This document shows, piece after piece, positions 17,415-26,920 of a DNA stretch of 64,000 nt. Positions within the stretch are counted from its first letter, which is position 1, and every line of letters starts with the position of its first letter. A program made the translations under genes and the position numbers. This DNA is from Actinomadura spongiicola (GTDB lineage Bacteria > Actinomycetota > Actinomycetes > Streptosporangiales > Streptosporangiaceae). The stretch covers positions 186,001 to 250,000 of the forward strand of contig NZ_QVNQ01000006.1 of assembly GCF_003432485.1 (NCBI RefSeq). The letters are read 5' to 3'. The notes beneath the pieces are model-generated. The model saw only the letters and a list, made by a program, of their open reading frames with translations, was not told where the DNA came from and ran no database searches.

Positions 17415-18413
17415 ATGACTCGACTGGCGACGCGGACACGCGTTCTCAAGCACGGTTCACCCTCGGGTCGCGGCAGCGTGTTTCCGTGGCTGGTGCGCCG
17501 GCTTCTTTTCGGCGTGCTCGTCCTGTTCCTGGTCTCGGTGCTGGTGTTCTTCCTGACGCAGGCACTCCCGGGGGACGTGGCCCGGATCATTCTCGGAAAA
17601 GACGCGACGGCCGAGCAGGTGGCGCTGCTTCGACGGCAGCTCGGGCTCGACCGGCCGCTCGTCACCCAGTACTGGGACTGGCTCACCGGTGTGCTCACCG
17701 GGCGGATGGGGACGTCCCTTCAGAACGGCGAGCCGGTGGCCGACCTCGTGGGGCCGAGAATTCTCAACTCGTTCACGCTGGGCTTCGTGTCGATGGTCCT
17801 CATCGTCCCGCTCGCCGTGGTTCTCGGGGTCTTCAGCGCCCACAAACGCGACAGCGCGCTGGACAAGACCTTCGTCGCGGTGTCCTCGCTTTTCACCGCG
17901 CTTCCCGCCTTCGTCGTCGGAATGCTGCTCATCGCCTTCTTCGCCACGTCGGTTCTCGGGGTGCTCCCCGGAGTCTCGAACATTCCGCCGGGGGACATGC
18001 CCTGGTGGCATCCGGCGAAGCTCGTCCTTCCGGTCGCCTCGCTCACGCTTCTCGGAGTCATGTACCTGGGACGCCTGGTACGCGCATCGTTCCTCGACGC
18101 CATGGACAGCGAGTACGTCCAGACGGCGGTACTGAAGGGGCTCAGCGATCGCCGCATCCTGTTCGGGCACGCCTTGCCCAACGCGGTCGCGGCCAGCCTC
18201 CCGGCGGCGGGCCTCGTCGCCGCGATCACGATCACGGGCGTTGTCGTGGTCGAGGAGGTCTACTCGTATCCGGGGCTCGGAACGGCCGTGGTCAGCGCGG
18301 TGAACGCCCATGACCTGCCCGTCATGCAGATCTGCATTCTCATACTCGCGACCACCTACTACCTCTTCAACCTTCTCGCGGACGTCTTCGCGGTGATGAC
18401 CAGGTCGCGGTGA
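17415..18413 (+). CDS. ABC importer permease, DppB type
   Basis: A 332-residue integral membrane protein with about six helices. It shows the DppB hallmarks VFFLTQALPGDVARIILG and QLGLDRPLVTQYWDWLTGVLTGRMGTS. The coupling region GRLVRASFLDAMDSEYVQTAVLKGLS precedes the HALPNA motif. It pairs with the next permease, whose frame overlaps its stop. Confidence 0.93.
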   Translation: MTRLATRTRVLKHGSPSGRGSVFPWLVRRLLFGVLVLFLVSVLVFFLTQALPGDVARIILGKDATAEQVALLRRQLGLDRPLVTQYWDWLTGVLTGRMGTSLQNGEPVADLVGPRILNSFTLGFVSMVLIVPLAVVLGVFSAHKRDSALDKTFVAVSSLFTALPAFVVGMLLIAFFATSVLGVLPGVSNIPPGDMPWWHPAKLVLPVASLTLLGVMYLGRLVRASFLDAMDSEYVQTAVLKGLSDRRILFGHALPNAVAASLPAAGLVAAITITGVVVVEEVYSYPGLGTAVVSAVNAHDLPVMQICILILATTYYLFNLLADVFAVMTRSR

Positions 18414-18421
18414 AGGAGCAC

Positions 18422-19312
18422 ATGGTGACGACGAATCGGACGACCGGTCTTCCGCCATCAGCGCAGGAAGGCGGAGAAGGCGACCTTTCTCTGCTCGGCC
18501 GCGCGGCCCGCACCGGGCAGGCGCGCCTGGGCATCGCGCTTCTCACGATGGTCGGACTGGTGGTCGTGTTCGGGCACTTCTTCGCGCCCCACGCTCCCGA
18601 CGCCATCGCCGGACGACCTTTGGAGGGGCCGGGGTCGCGGTTCCCGTTGGGGACCGACGTGCTCGGCCGGGACGTTCTGAGCCGCCTCCTCCACGGCGGA
18701 CTCAGCCTTTCCTGGATGGCGGTTCTCGCCGCCGGTCTCGGCGTGTTCCTCGGCACTCTCGTCGGTCTCACCGCCGCCTACCGGGGCGGAGCCGTCGACA
18801 CGCTGCTCATGCGCGCCATGGACGTGCTGTTGAGTTTTCCCGAGATCATCTTCGTGCTGGTATTCGTAGCCATGCTCGGCCGGAGCACGCTGCTGACCGC
18901 GGTCCTGGTCGGTGTGGCGTTCGCGCCCGGAGTCTCGCGGGTGATGCGCGGAGCGGCCCTTCCGGTGATCGGCAGCGAATACGTGCTGTGGGCGAAGGCG
19001 AACGGTCTTCCGGCGAGGCACATTCTCGTCCGGGAAGTCCTGCCCGGGGTGACCTCGCCGCTCATGGTGGAGGCCGGAATGCGTCTCGTCTGGGCGGTCG
19101 CCGCGATCGCCTCGCTGAGCTATCTCGGTTTCGGCATCGCGCCCCCGGCGGCGGACTGGGGCCTGATGGTCGGGGAGAACCAGGACGGGCTCGCGGTCGC
19201 CCCGCTTCCGGTACTGGCGCCGATCGCGCTGATTCTCATGATGGCGCTCGGCGGCAACCTGATCGCCGAGTCCGTGGCCCGAACGGTGGGCCGCACGGAA
19301 GGGAGGCGCTGA
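18422..19312 (+). CDS. ABC importer permease, DppC type
   Basis: A 296-residue membrane protein of the DppC group: FPLGTDVLGRDVLSRLLHGG, then MRAMDVLLSFPEIIFVLVFVA, and the coupling segment SEYVLWAKANGLPARHILVREVLPG. I take ATG 18422 because AAGGAG (18413-18418) lies just before it. GTG 18410 would overlap the previous stop and GTG 18425 is also possible. It forms the transmembrane heterodimer with the preceding protein. Confidence 0.92.
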   Translation: MVTTNRTTGLPPSAQEGGEGDLSLLGRAARTGQARLGIALLTMVGLVVVFGHFFAPHAPDAIAGRPLEGPGSRFPLGTDVLGRDVLSRLLHGGLSLSWMAVLAAGLGVFLGTLVGLTAAYRGGAVDTLLMRAMDVLLSFPEIIFVLVFVAMLGRSTLLTAVLVGVAFAPGVSRVMRGAALPVIGSEYVLWAKANGLPARHILVREVLPGVTSPLMVEAGMRLVWAVAAIASLSYLGFGIAPPAADWGLMVGENQDGLAVAPLPVLAPIALILMMALGGNLIAESVARTVGRTEGRR

Positions 19313-19313
19313 C

Positions 19314-21092
19314 ATGGTGACCGAGGTGGAGGTCTCCGATGTCACCGTGACGGTCGACGCCACGGGGAACGCAATCGTCCAGGACGTCGGTTTCACGCTC
19401 GGCCGGGGCCAGGTCATGGGGCTGGTCGGCGAGTCGGGGTCCGGCAAGAGCACTCTCGCGCTCGCCCTGCTGGGGTTCGCGCGGAAGGGCACGACGATCA
19501 CGGGCGGACGGGTGGCCGTCGACGGCGTCGACCTGCTCACCCTGCCGGAACCGGAGTTGCGCCGCGCCCGGGGAGGCAGGGTCGCCCATGTGGCGCAGGA
19601 CCCGGCGACCGCGCTGAACCCGAACCTGAGCCTTGCGACCCAGTTGACGGAGGGGCTCCCGCAGCCGAAACGCGAGGCGCTGTCGCGCGTCCGGAAACTG
19701 CTGGAGACCGTGGGGTTGCCCGCCGACGACGCGTTCCTCAAGCGCCGTCCCCGGCAGCTCTCCGGCGGACAGCAGCAGCGCGTCGCCATCGCGATGGCCA
19801 TCGCGGCCGGTCCACGGCTCATCGTCCTCGACGAACCGACGACCGGGCTGGACGTGTCCACGCAGGCCCGTGTCCTCGATCTCGTGCGTGAGCTCTGCCG
19901 CGACCACGACATGGCGGCGATCTACGTCTCGCACGACCTCGCCGTCGTGGCCGACGTCGCCGACCACGTCACCGTGATGTACGGCGGGCAGGTGGTCGAG
20001 AGCGGCACCGACCGGGACGTTCTCGTCCGCGGCGCCCACCCGTACACCCGGGCGCTGCTGGCGGCCGTTCCGTCCGCGACGCGTCGGCACCGGCTCGTCC
20101 CCATTCCCGGGCGCGCCCCGAGCGTCGCCGACGAGGGCCGGCGGGGATGTGTGTTCGCGCCGCGCTGCGACCACGCCCTGGCGAAATGCCGGACGACCCG
20201 TCCCGAACTCGTCCCCGCCCCCTCGGGGACGCTGGCCCGATGCCTGCGCGTGGACGAGGTGGCACGCGAACCCCGTGTCCGGCCGCGCTCGCACCAGACG
20301 CGCGTGGCCGCCGATGGAGGACGGGAGGTGTTCTCGGTCTCCGGACTGAACGCCGGGTACGGCGGCAGGCAGATCCTCTTCGACGTGTCGTTCGGCCTCG
20401 TCCGGGGAGAGTGCCTCGCCCTCGTCGGCGAGTCGGGGAGCGGCAAGACCACGCTGTCGCGGTGCCTCGTCGGCCTCCATGAGGAGCAGGAAGGGACCCT
20501 GATGTTCGAGGGCCGACCGATTCCGCCCGAGGCGGGCAAGCGTGGCAAGGACACTCGCCGCGAGGTGCAGTACGTGTTCCAGAACCCCTTCGGCTCGCTC
20601 AATCCCCACCGCAGTGTGGAGAGCAGCCTGCTCGTGCCGTTGCGGCACTATTTCGGGATGGATGTCCGTGAGGGCAGGAAGCGGGTGGGGGAGGCGCTTG
20701 AGCGCGTGGAGATCTCCGCGAAGCTCGCTTCGCGTCGCCCCGCCGAACTGTCCGGAGGGCAGCGCCAGCGTGTCGCGATAGCGCGTGCACTCGTGTGCGA
20801 GCCGAAGCTTCTCATCTGCGACGAGGTGACCTCGGCGCTGGACGTCTCCGTGCAGGCGTCCGTGGTGGAACTGCTGCGCTCGCTCCTCGGTGACGGACTT
20901 TCGATGATCTTCGTGACGCACAACCTGGCGGTGGTGCGCAGCATCGCCGACGGCGTCGTCGTGCTGAACCGGGGACGAGTCGTCGAGTCGGGCGAGGCGG
21001 AGCCGGTGCTCACGGCGCCGTCCCACCCCTATACGCGGGAACTGATCGAGGCCACCCTCGACGTTCCGGACGCCTCCGGGCATGCCGTCTAG
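19314..21092 (+). CDS. Fused double ABC ATPase (DppD-DppF type)
   Basis: A 592-residue protein with two complete nucleotide-binding domains. The first has Walker A GESGSGKST near residue 42, signature LSGGQQQR and Walker B LIVLDEPTTGLDVS. The second has Walker A GESGSGKTT near 373, signature LSGGQRQR and Walker B LLICDEVTSALDVS. Each carries the oligopeptide-type C-terminal extension, and the first includes CVFAPRC. One chain therefore supplies both ATPase sites of the importer. The start at 19314 has GGGAGG seven bases upstream. Confidence 0.93.
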   Translation: MVTEVEVSDVTVTVDATGNAIVQDVGFTLGRGQVMGLVGESGSGKSTLALALLGFARKGTTITGGRVAVDGVDLLTLPEPELRRARGGRVAHVAQDPATALNPNLSLATQLTEGLPQPKREALSRVRKLLETVGLPADDAFLKRRPRQLSGGQQQRVAIAMAIAAGPRLIVLDEPTTGLDVSTQARVLDLVRELCRDHDMAAIYVSHDLAVVADVADHVTVMYGGQVVESGTDRDVLVRGAHPYTRALLAAVPSATRRHRLVPIPGRAPSVADEGRRGCVFAPRCDHALAKCRTTRPELVPAPSGTLARCLRVDEVAREPRVRPRSHQTRVAADGGREVFSVSGLNAGYGGRQILFDVSFGLVRGECLALVGESGSGKTTLSRCLVGLHEEQEGTLMFEGRPIPPEAGKRGKDTRREVQYVFQNPFGSLNPHRSVESSLLVPLRHYFGMDVREGRKRVGEALERVEISAKLASRRPAELSGGQRQRVAIARALVCEPKLLICDEVTSALDVSVQASVVELLRSLLGDGLSMIFVTHNLAVVRSIADGVVVLNRGRVVESGEAEPVLTAPSHPYTRELIEATLDVPDASGHAV

Positions 21093-21099
21093 CGAAGCG

Positions 21100-21144
21100 C
21101 CCGGTCCGGCCTTCCTACCCCCTGCGGAGAAAGGCCGGACCGGG
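21100..21144. terminator. Terminator hairpin after the importer operon
   Basis: 14-bp perfect arms CCCGGTCCGGCCTT (21100-21113) and AAGGCCGGACCGGG (21131-21144) surround a 17-nt loop. It lies eight bases after the ATPase stop and between convergent genes. No strong T-run is present. Confidence 0.75.
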
Positions 21145-21157
21145 CAGGTTCTGGTCG

Positions 21158-21182
21158 GGGGACCGGGCGTCACCCGGTCCCC
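21158..21182. terminator. Second hairpin, facing the peptidase gene
   Basis: 10-bp arms GGGGACCGGG and CCCGGTCCCC surround a 5-nt loop. It ends six bases before the stop of the minus-strand peptidase and probably serves that transcript. Confidence 0.65.
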
Positions 21183-21188
21183 GGACGG

Positions 21189-23651
21189 CTAGGTTCTTCT
21201 CTTGCCGGAACCCGACTGGGCTCCCACGGCGACCTTCCACAGGGCGTGGGCGATCGCGTCGGAGCAGCGGTCGAGGGCGGTCGTGTTGATGTTGTTGGGG
21301 TAGTTGTCGCAGGCCTGGTGGTAGCACCGGTCGAACGCCTGGTTCGCGGTGCCGCCCCACTTCTGCGCCTGTGCGGCGGACTTGCGGGCGGGCGCGCCGG
21401 TGAACAGGAACGTCGTGGCGATTCCGGCGTCGCGGAACGACCCGTCGTCACTGCAGCACTCGGCGACCTCCTCCGTCGGCACGTTGATCGAGTCGAAGTG
21501 CTCCTTGAGGTTCTTCGCCAGCGGCGAGTTCAGGTTGTCGATGAAGTAGCCCGGGTTCGGCGAGCCGACCATGTCGAAGTTGAAGTAGCCCTTGATCTTC
21601 GACCGGTCGGCGGCGGACAGGCGGCTCACGTAGAACTTGGAGCCGCGCAGGCCCTGCTCCTCGTCCGTCCACCAGCCGAACCGGACGTGGTTCAGCATGG
21701 TGGGCTTGGCCTGGGCGAGTTGGAGCGCCGTCTCCAGCAGCGCCGCGGACCCGGTGCCGTTGTCGTTGATGCCCGGACCCGCCCCGACGCTGTCGAGATG
21801 GGCGCCGAACATGTAGACGTTGTTCTCGTTCCCGCCGGGCCAGTCGGCGATCAGGTTGGGCCCGGCCCCGGCGGTGCACCCGGACGTGCAGGCCTGGCGG
21901 GTCACGGTGAACCCGGCCGCCTTCAGCTTCTGCTCGATGTAGGAGACGGACCCGGTGTAGCCGCCGCCGGTGGAGCGACGGTTGCCGCCGTTGCTGCTGG
22001 CGATGCTCTGAAGCTGCTGCAGATGCGCCTTGACGTTCTCGACGTTGATGTCAGGAGCCGCCGCCACTTTTGGGGAACCGCCACCCAACACCGTGTAGCC
22101 GGTGTCCTTCGCGCCCGCGGTACAGGTCGGCTCACCGGACTGGGCGCCCAGCTGGACGGCGTCCCAGGCGGCCTTGACCTTGTTGTACGCGGCGCAGGTG
22201 CTGTCGAGGTTCTTCGCGGCGGTCAGCGTCATCACCCGGTACCGGGCGTAGCTGGTGCCGGACGTCTTGAGCATCATCGCGTTGTAGAAGATCTTCGCGG
22301 CTTCCATGACGCCGATGCCCGTCACCTGACCGCCCTGGCAGACCGGGCTGGTCGGCTTGCCGCCGCCCGGGTTGGAGCCCTCGGCGAGCAGGTAGAACCA
22401 GTGGTTGCCCGGCCCGGCCGCCTTGTGCACCTCCATCCGCGGCACGGACGAGGAGTAGCAGTTCGGGTCGTTGTTGACCTGCGACGGGTTGTACATGTTG
22501 CGGATCGGGCCACGGCCCACCAGGTCGACCAGCTCGCCGACCGTGTAGTCGGGGGTGTCGGCCGGGTTGTTGAGGACGTGCTCGGTGACCGCGCCCCACA
22601 CGTCGCCGACGAACTCCTGGGTGCCGCCGCCGGACATGCCGCCGGGGGTGAAGTTGTCCAGCCCGTGGCCGAACTCGTGGTTCACCACGTCGGTCGAGGT
22701 GAGCCACTGGTTGCGCTGGTTGTGGCCGAACTGGGCGTCCCGGCCGTTCCAGTAGGCGTTGACCGCGTTGAGGCCGACCCTCGCCGGGGCCCACTGGCCG
22801 TTCTGGAGACCGGTGCGTCCGAAGGACTTCAGCAGGTCCCAGAAACCGGCGGCGGAGTACATGACGTCCACGCAGCCGGCTTCCTTGTCCGTCTTGGACG
22901 AGCTGCCCCAGACATCGTCGGGCCCGGTGTAGATGCCGCCGCTGTAGTCGGCGCACGTCAGACCGGGGCGGCCCGGGTCGCGCATGGTGTAGTTGCTGCC
23001 GGACTGGGTCGTCCCGAACTTCAGGTTCGGTCCGCCCCAGATGCCGGTGCCCGTGCCCGCGACGACGGTCTCCTGCTCGGCGAACCGCTTGCCGGTCAGG
23101 GCGTCGACGTACACCTTCTTCCGGCTCGGCTGGGCGTCGTCGCTTCCGGTGACGACCGTCTCCCACGCGAGCCTCGGCTTGCCCAGCGCGTGCACGACCA
23201 GGCGCGGCTTGAGCTCGGCCTTGTCGGGCTTGGTCAGCGCGGCGCGGGAGCGTCCGGCGGCGCCGGCCGCGTCGACCTTCGCCGTGGTGCCGACCCGGAT
23301 CTGCTGGTTCTGCGCGACCGAGAGCGTGCGCACGCGGCCCTTGCCGTCGGTGGCGACCACGAAGTCGCCGCCGACCACGGGAAGTCCCTGGTAGGTGCGC
23401 TCGTAGGCGACGTAGTACTGGTCCCACGGGGTGCCGACGACCTGGGTGCGGATGTACTTCTCGTTCTCGCCGACGAACAGGTCGGCGGAGTTGTCGGCGA
23501 TCAGCCGATCGGCCGACGCCATCGCGGCGACCTTGGGGTCGGCGTCGGGCTTCTTGCTGGTCTGCGTGGACGTCATGGCGGGGGGCGCCATGCCCGTGAC
23601 CGCGAGCGCGGCGGCCACCGAGGCCACCAGGAACTGGTTTCTGCGTTTCAC
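21189..23651 (-). CDS. Secreted M4-M28 double metallopeptidase
   Basis: An 820-residue secreted protein. A signal peptide (KRRNQFLVASVAAALAVTG) and an FTP/PepSY-like propeptide (to about 200) precede an M4 thermolysin-like domain with HEFGH (His 325, His 329) and the downstream TQEFVGDVWG glutamate. From about 560 a complete M28 aminopeptidase domain follows: GAHLDSV (His 618), INDNGTGSA, TDEEQGLRG, FNFDMVG and RCYHQACDN. These supply the expected zinc ligands and catalytic Glu. One chain could therefore cut proteins internally and trim the products. The start is GTG 23651 with GGAGG nine bases upstream. The gene stands alone between a hairpin and its own promoter. Confidence 0.9.
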   Translation of the reverse strand: MKRRNQFLVASVAAALAVTGMAPPAMTSTQTSKKPDADPKVAAMASADRLIADNSADLFVGENEKYIRTQVVGTPWDQYYVAYERTYQGLPVVGGDFVVATDGKGRVRTLSVAQNQQIRVGTTAKVDAAGAAGRSRAALTKPDKAELKPRLVVHALGKPRLAWETVVTGSDDAQPSRKKVYVDALTGKRFAEQETVVAGTGTGIWGGPNLKFGTTQSGSNYTMRDPGRPGLTCADYSGGIYTGPDDVWGSSSKTDKEAGCVDVMYSAAGFWDLLKSFGRTGLQNGQWAPARVGLNAVNAYWNGRDAQFGHNQRNQWLTSTDVVNHEFGHGLDNFTPGGMSGGGTQEFVGDVWGAVTEHVLNNPADTPDYTVGELVDLVGRGPIRNMYNPSQVNNDPNCYSSSVPRMEVHKAAGPGNHWFYLLAEGSNPGGGKPTSPVCQGGQVTGIGVMEAAKIFYNAMMLKTSGTSYARYRVMTLTAAKNLDSTCAAYNKVKAAWDAVQLGAQSGEPTCTAGAKDTGYTVLGGGSPKVAAAPDINVENVKAHLQQLQSIASSNGGNRRSTGGGYTGSVSYIEQKLKAAGFTVTRQACTSGCTAGAGPNLIADWPGGNENNVYMFGAHLDSVGAGPGINDNGTGSAALLETALQLAQAKPTMLNHVRFGWWTDEEQGLRGSKFYVSRLSAADRSKIKGYFNFDMVGSPNPGYFIDNLNSPLAKNLKEHFDSINVPTEEVAECCSDDGSFRDAGIATTFLFTGAPARKSAAQAQKWGGTANQAFDRCYHQACDNYPNNINTTALDRCSDAIAHALWKVAVGAQSGSGKRRT

Positions 23652-23949
23652 AGCCGCATGCCTCCATCGAGCGGGGGTGAGGCCGTCCCGCGGGGGACGG
23701 GACGGCGGCCGACGCGACGACGGAACCGGGGAGCTGGTGCGCGCGCACACGGATCGGGGAGCTGTGCGCGCATGGACGGCCGTCGCGTCCTGCAAAGATC
23801 ACAGTGTCATCCCAAGAACGCCTGCGGACCATCACAATTGGTCATAGCTTCGCGTTATGGGGAATGAACTGCGCCTTTTGGCGACTTCTCGGCCTTATTA
23901 CCGAACAATTACCTGCGCCGGGAGGCCCACGGTGCCGGACGTGCCGCGG

Positions 23950-25137
23950 TCACGGGGAGGCGAGGGCCGTGGTCGGCGGGAGCCGGGACGCGCGGACGGC
24001 GGGGTAGCAGCCGGCGAGCACGCCGACGACGAGCGTCGCGGCGCCCGTCCCGGCGAGCGTCCAGAAGGGCAGCACCGGCGGATGGCCGCGCAGGACGGCG
24101 TAGACCATGGTGACCAGGGCGCCCATGGCCAGCCCCACGACGCCGCCGAGCGCGGACAGCAGGAAGGACTCGGCCAGGAACTGGACGCGGATCTGGCCTC
24201 GGGTGGCGCCGAGGGCGCGCCGCAACCCGATCTCGCGGCGCCGCTCCAACACTGAAACGATCATGGTGTTGGCGATGCCGACGCCGCCGACCAGGAGGGC
24301 GACCGCGCCGAGGCCCAGCAGCAGGCCGGTGAAGGTCCCGGCGGCGGCGGCACGCGCGGCCAGCGCGTCGGACGGGCGCGACACCGCGACGTTCTCCGGG
24401 CTCTCGGGATCGATGGTCCGGGGAAGGAGCCCGCGGACGGCCTCGACGGACTCCTCGGTGGACCGCTCGTAGAGCGTGGTCGGACGGCCGTCGAAGCCGA
24501 GATACGTCCGGGCGGCCGGGAATCCGACGAACGCCGACCGGTCGATCTCCGGGGCCAGGGGCAGGGGCCGCAGGATGCCGGTCACCGTGAACCAGCGGTC
24601 GCCGACGAACACCCGCACGCCGATGCGGTCGATGCCGAGCCGGTCGGCGGCCACCGAGCCGAGCACCATCGCGGGATACCGGGCGGTGCCGTCGTTGAGC
24701 CACGTCCCGGACCGGACGTCGCCGTCCAGCGTGCGCAGCAGGTCGAGTCCGGTGGCCTGCACGGTGATCCCGCCGGTCTCCACCGCGGGGACGTGGTCGG
24801 TGCGGCGGACCGTGGCCTCGATCCGGCCGGTCGCGCTCGCCGACAGGACCTGATCGACGCGCCGGACCCTGGCCTCGGCGTCGGGCGGCAGCGGAACCCG
24901 TTCCCCGCCGATCGACTCGCCGGGTTGCGCGCGCAGCAGGTTGGTGCCCAGCGCGTCCAGGCGGCGCAGCAGGTCCGCCTGACCCGACGCGGAGATCCCG
25001 ATCACCGCGACCATCGTGGCGATGCCCAGGGCGACGCCCAGCGCGGACAGCGCGACCCGGGCACGGCGGGCGCGCAGCCCGGCGGCGCCGACCCGGGCGA
25101 CGTCCCGGAAACGCAGGCGGGCGGGCTTCGGCGTCAT
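23950..25137 (-). CDS. MacB-like ABC transporter permease (FtsX domain)
   Basis: A 395-residue protein with an N-terminal helix (RVALSALGVALGIATMVAVIGIS), an extracytoplasmic MacB core of about 220 residues, and three C-terminal helices of the FtsX domain. The typical VGGVGIANTMIVSVLERRREIGLRRALGA stretch precedes them. This is the membrane subunit of a MacAB-type export system. ATG 25137 overlaps the ATPase stop (ATGA) and has GAGGAGC upstream. It is the last gene of the operon. Confidence 0.92.
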   Translation of the reverse strand: MTPKPARLRFRDVARVGAAGLRARRARVALSALGVALGIATMVAVIGISASGQADLLRRLDALGTNLLRAQPGESIGGERVPLPPDAEARVRRVDQVLSASATGRIEATVRRTDHVPAVETGGITVQATGLDLLRTLDGDVRSGTWLNDGTARYPAMVLGSVAADRLGIDRIGVRVFVGDRWFTVTGILRPLPLAPEIDRSAFVGFPAARTYLGFDGRPTTLYERSTEESVEAVRGLLPRTIDPESPENVAVSRPSDALAARAAAAGTFTGLLLGLGAVALLVGGVGIANTMIVSVLERRREIGLRRALGATRGQIRVQFLAESFLLSALGGVVGLAMGALVTMVYAVLRGHPPVLPFWTLAGTGAATLVVGVLAGCYPAVRASRLPPTTALASP

Positions 25138-25841
25138 CGTTCCGCTCCTCGGGGACGGACGTCCCGCTCGTGGACGGCGCGTTCGTCGGCGACCACGGCG
25201 CCGTCCCGCATGTGGACGCGCCGCGGGCACCATCCGGCGATCTCGGCGTCATGGGTGATCAGGACGACGGTGGTGCCCGCGGCGTGCAGATCGCCGAGCA
25301 GCGCGAGCACCTCGGCGCCGGAGGCCGAGTCGAGGTTCCCGGTCGGCTCGTCGGCCAGCAGCAGCGGCGGGTCGCCGAGCACCGCGCGGGCGATCGCGAC
25401 CCGCTGCCGCTCGCCCCCGGAGAGCTGGTGCGGCCGGTGGCCCAGCCGGTGCCCGAGCCCGACGCGACGCAGGGCCTCGCGGGCCCGCTCGCGCCGCTCG
25501 ACCGGCGGGCGGCCCGCGTACAGGAGCCCGTCGGCGACATTGCCCAGCGCGGACGCGCCGGGGTCCAGATGGAACTGCTGGAAGACGAAGCCGACGCGGG
25601 TGGCGCGCAGCGCCGACAGCCCCCGGTCGGACATGCGGGTGGTGTCGTGCCCGGCGACGCTCACCCGCCCGGACGTCGGACGGTCGAGCGTGCCGATCAG
25701 ATGCAGCAGCGTCGACTTCCCCGAACCGGACGGCCCGACGATGGCGACGCGTTCACCCGCCGCGATGCCGAGATCGATGCCCCGCAGGGCCCACACCTGG
25801 GCGTTGTAGCGTTTGGTGACACCGGTGACCTCGACCATCAT
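25134..25841 (-). CDS. MacB-like ABC transporter ATPase
   Basis: A 235-residue ATPase of the LolD/MacB group: Walker A GPSGSGKST, Q-loop FVFQQFHL, signature LSGGERQR, Walker B LLLADEPTGNLD and an ITHD switch. It energises the FtsX permease encoded just downstream. The start overlaps the adaptor gene stop, and the stop overlaps the permease start by four bases each, so the three proteins are co-translated. Confidence 0.94.
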   Translation of the reverse strand: MMVEVTGVTKRYNAQVWALRGIDLGIAAGERVAIVGPSGSGKSTLLHLIGTLDRPTSGRVSVAGHDTTRMSDRGLSALRATRVGFVFQQFHLDPGASALGNVADGLLYAGRPPVERRERAREALRRVGLGHRLGHRPHQLSGGERQRVAIARAVLGDPPLLLADEPTGNLDSASGAEVLALLGDLHAAGTTVVLITHDAEIAGWCPRRVHMRDGAVVADERAVHERDVRPRGAER

Positions 25842-26920
25842 GCGCGCGGCACCCCGACCCGCAGGCCCTCGCGCACCTCCGGCCCGGAGATCTCCACGCG
25901 ACCGCCGCCGAAGGCGCCCGTCCGGACCGCGACGACGCGGCGGCCGCCGTCCGGGCCCACCAACTCCACGCCGAGGCCGCCCTCGCGGAGGGCGAGGAGC
26001 GCCTCGACCGGCACGGTGAGCACCCGCGCCCGGCGCTCGCTCACCAGCGTCACCGTCACCGGCGTCCGGTCGAGGCCGCCGGTGTCCGCGTCCCCGGACG
26101 GCTCGATCACGACGTCGACGGTCGGTTCCGCGGCGGCGCCCGCCGGTTCGCCCTGCCCGGAGCCCTTCCGTTCGGCGACGCCGTCCACTGAGACGATCTT
26201 CCCCCGCAGCGTGGTGCCGTTCGGCAGCTCGACGGTCGCCGGGCCGCCCCGCCGCGCCAGGGCCTGGTCGGTCACCTTGAGGTCGACGTGGACGACGCGC
26301 TCGGTGCCCGACACGGCGAGCACGACCGTGCCGGGGCCGACCCTGTCGCCGACGGCCGCCTTCGCCTCGGCGACCCGGGCAGCCCCGGGCAGGAAGACCA
26401 CCTGCGCGGCGTCCACGGTCCCCGTCTCCGCCAGGCCCGCGGCGTCCTGCCAGGCGCGCACGGCCCGTGCGGTAGCGGAGGAGAAATGGTCGTCGACGGT
26501 CACGGCGTCGGCGTGGCCCAGCGCGCGCAGCGACCGTTCGAGCTGCTCGACGTCGGGGCCGTCGGGGATGCCCGCGCGCAACGTCCGGTAGAGGGGAAGC
26601 TTTCCGTACATGAGCACGACCGGACGGCGCGCCACACGGTACAGCGCCTCGCCCTGCTCGATCACCTGGCCGGGCTTCGGTATGGAGGTCACGATCCCGG
26701 CTGCGGCGCCGGTCACCTCGCGTCCACCCGCGTAGGTGAGCGTGCCGTCGACGGTCTTGGTGTCGACCAGGTCACCGCGGGCGATCGTGACCGTGTCGAG
26801 GGGACGACGCTCGGCGGCGGCCGTCCCCTCGGCGCCGCCGCGGACGGTCAGCACCGCGCCGCCCGCCGCCAGCACCGCGACGACCGCCGTCCCGGCGACG
26901 GCGAACCGCCGGTGCCTCAT
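25838..26920 (-). CDS. HlyD/MacA-like adaptor with peptidoglycan-binding domain
   Basis: A 360-residue protein with an N-terminal membrane anchor and a biotinyl-lipoyl-like hairpin (GDLVDTKTVDGTLTYAG, then VIEQGEALYRV). A peptidoglycan-binding-1-like insertion (PDVEQLERSLRALGH) and C-terminal beta-barrels follow. In Gram-positives such adaptors join MacB-type permeases to the wall. The ATG at 26920 has GGGAGGAGC upstream and overlaps the lipoprotein stop (ATGA). Confidence 0.88.
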   Translation of the reverse strand: MRHRRFAVAGTAVVAVLAAGGAVLTVRGGAEGTAAAERRPLDTVTIARGDLVDTKTVDGTLTYAGGREVTGAAAGIVTSIPKPGQVIEQGEALYRVARRPVVLMYGKLPLYRTLRAGIPDGPDVEQLERSLRALGHADAVTVDDHFSSATARAVRAWQDAAGLAETGTVDAAQVVFLPGAARVAEAKAAVGDRVGPGTVVLAVSGTERVVHVDLKVTDQALARRGGPATVELPNGTTLRGKIVSVDGVAERKGSGQGEPAGAAAEPTVDVVIEPSGDADTGGLDRTPVTVTLVSERRARVLTVPVEALLALREGGLGVELVGPDGGRRVVAVRTGAFGGGRVEISGPEVREGLRVGVPRA

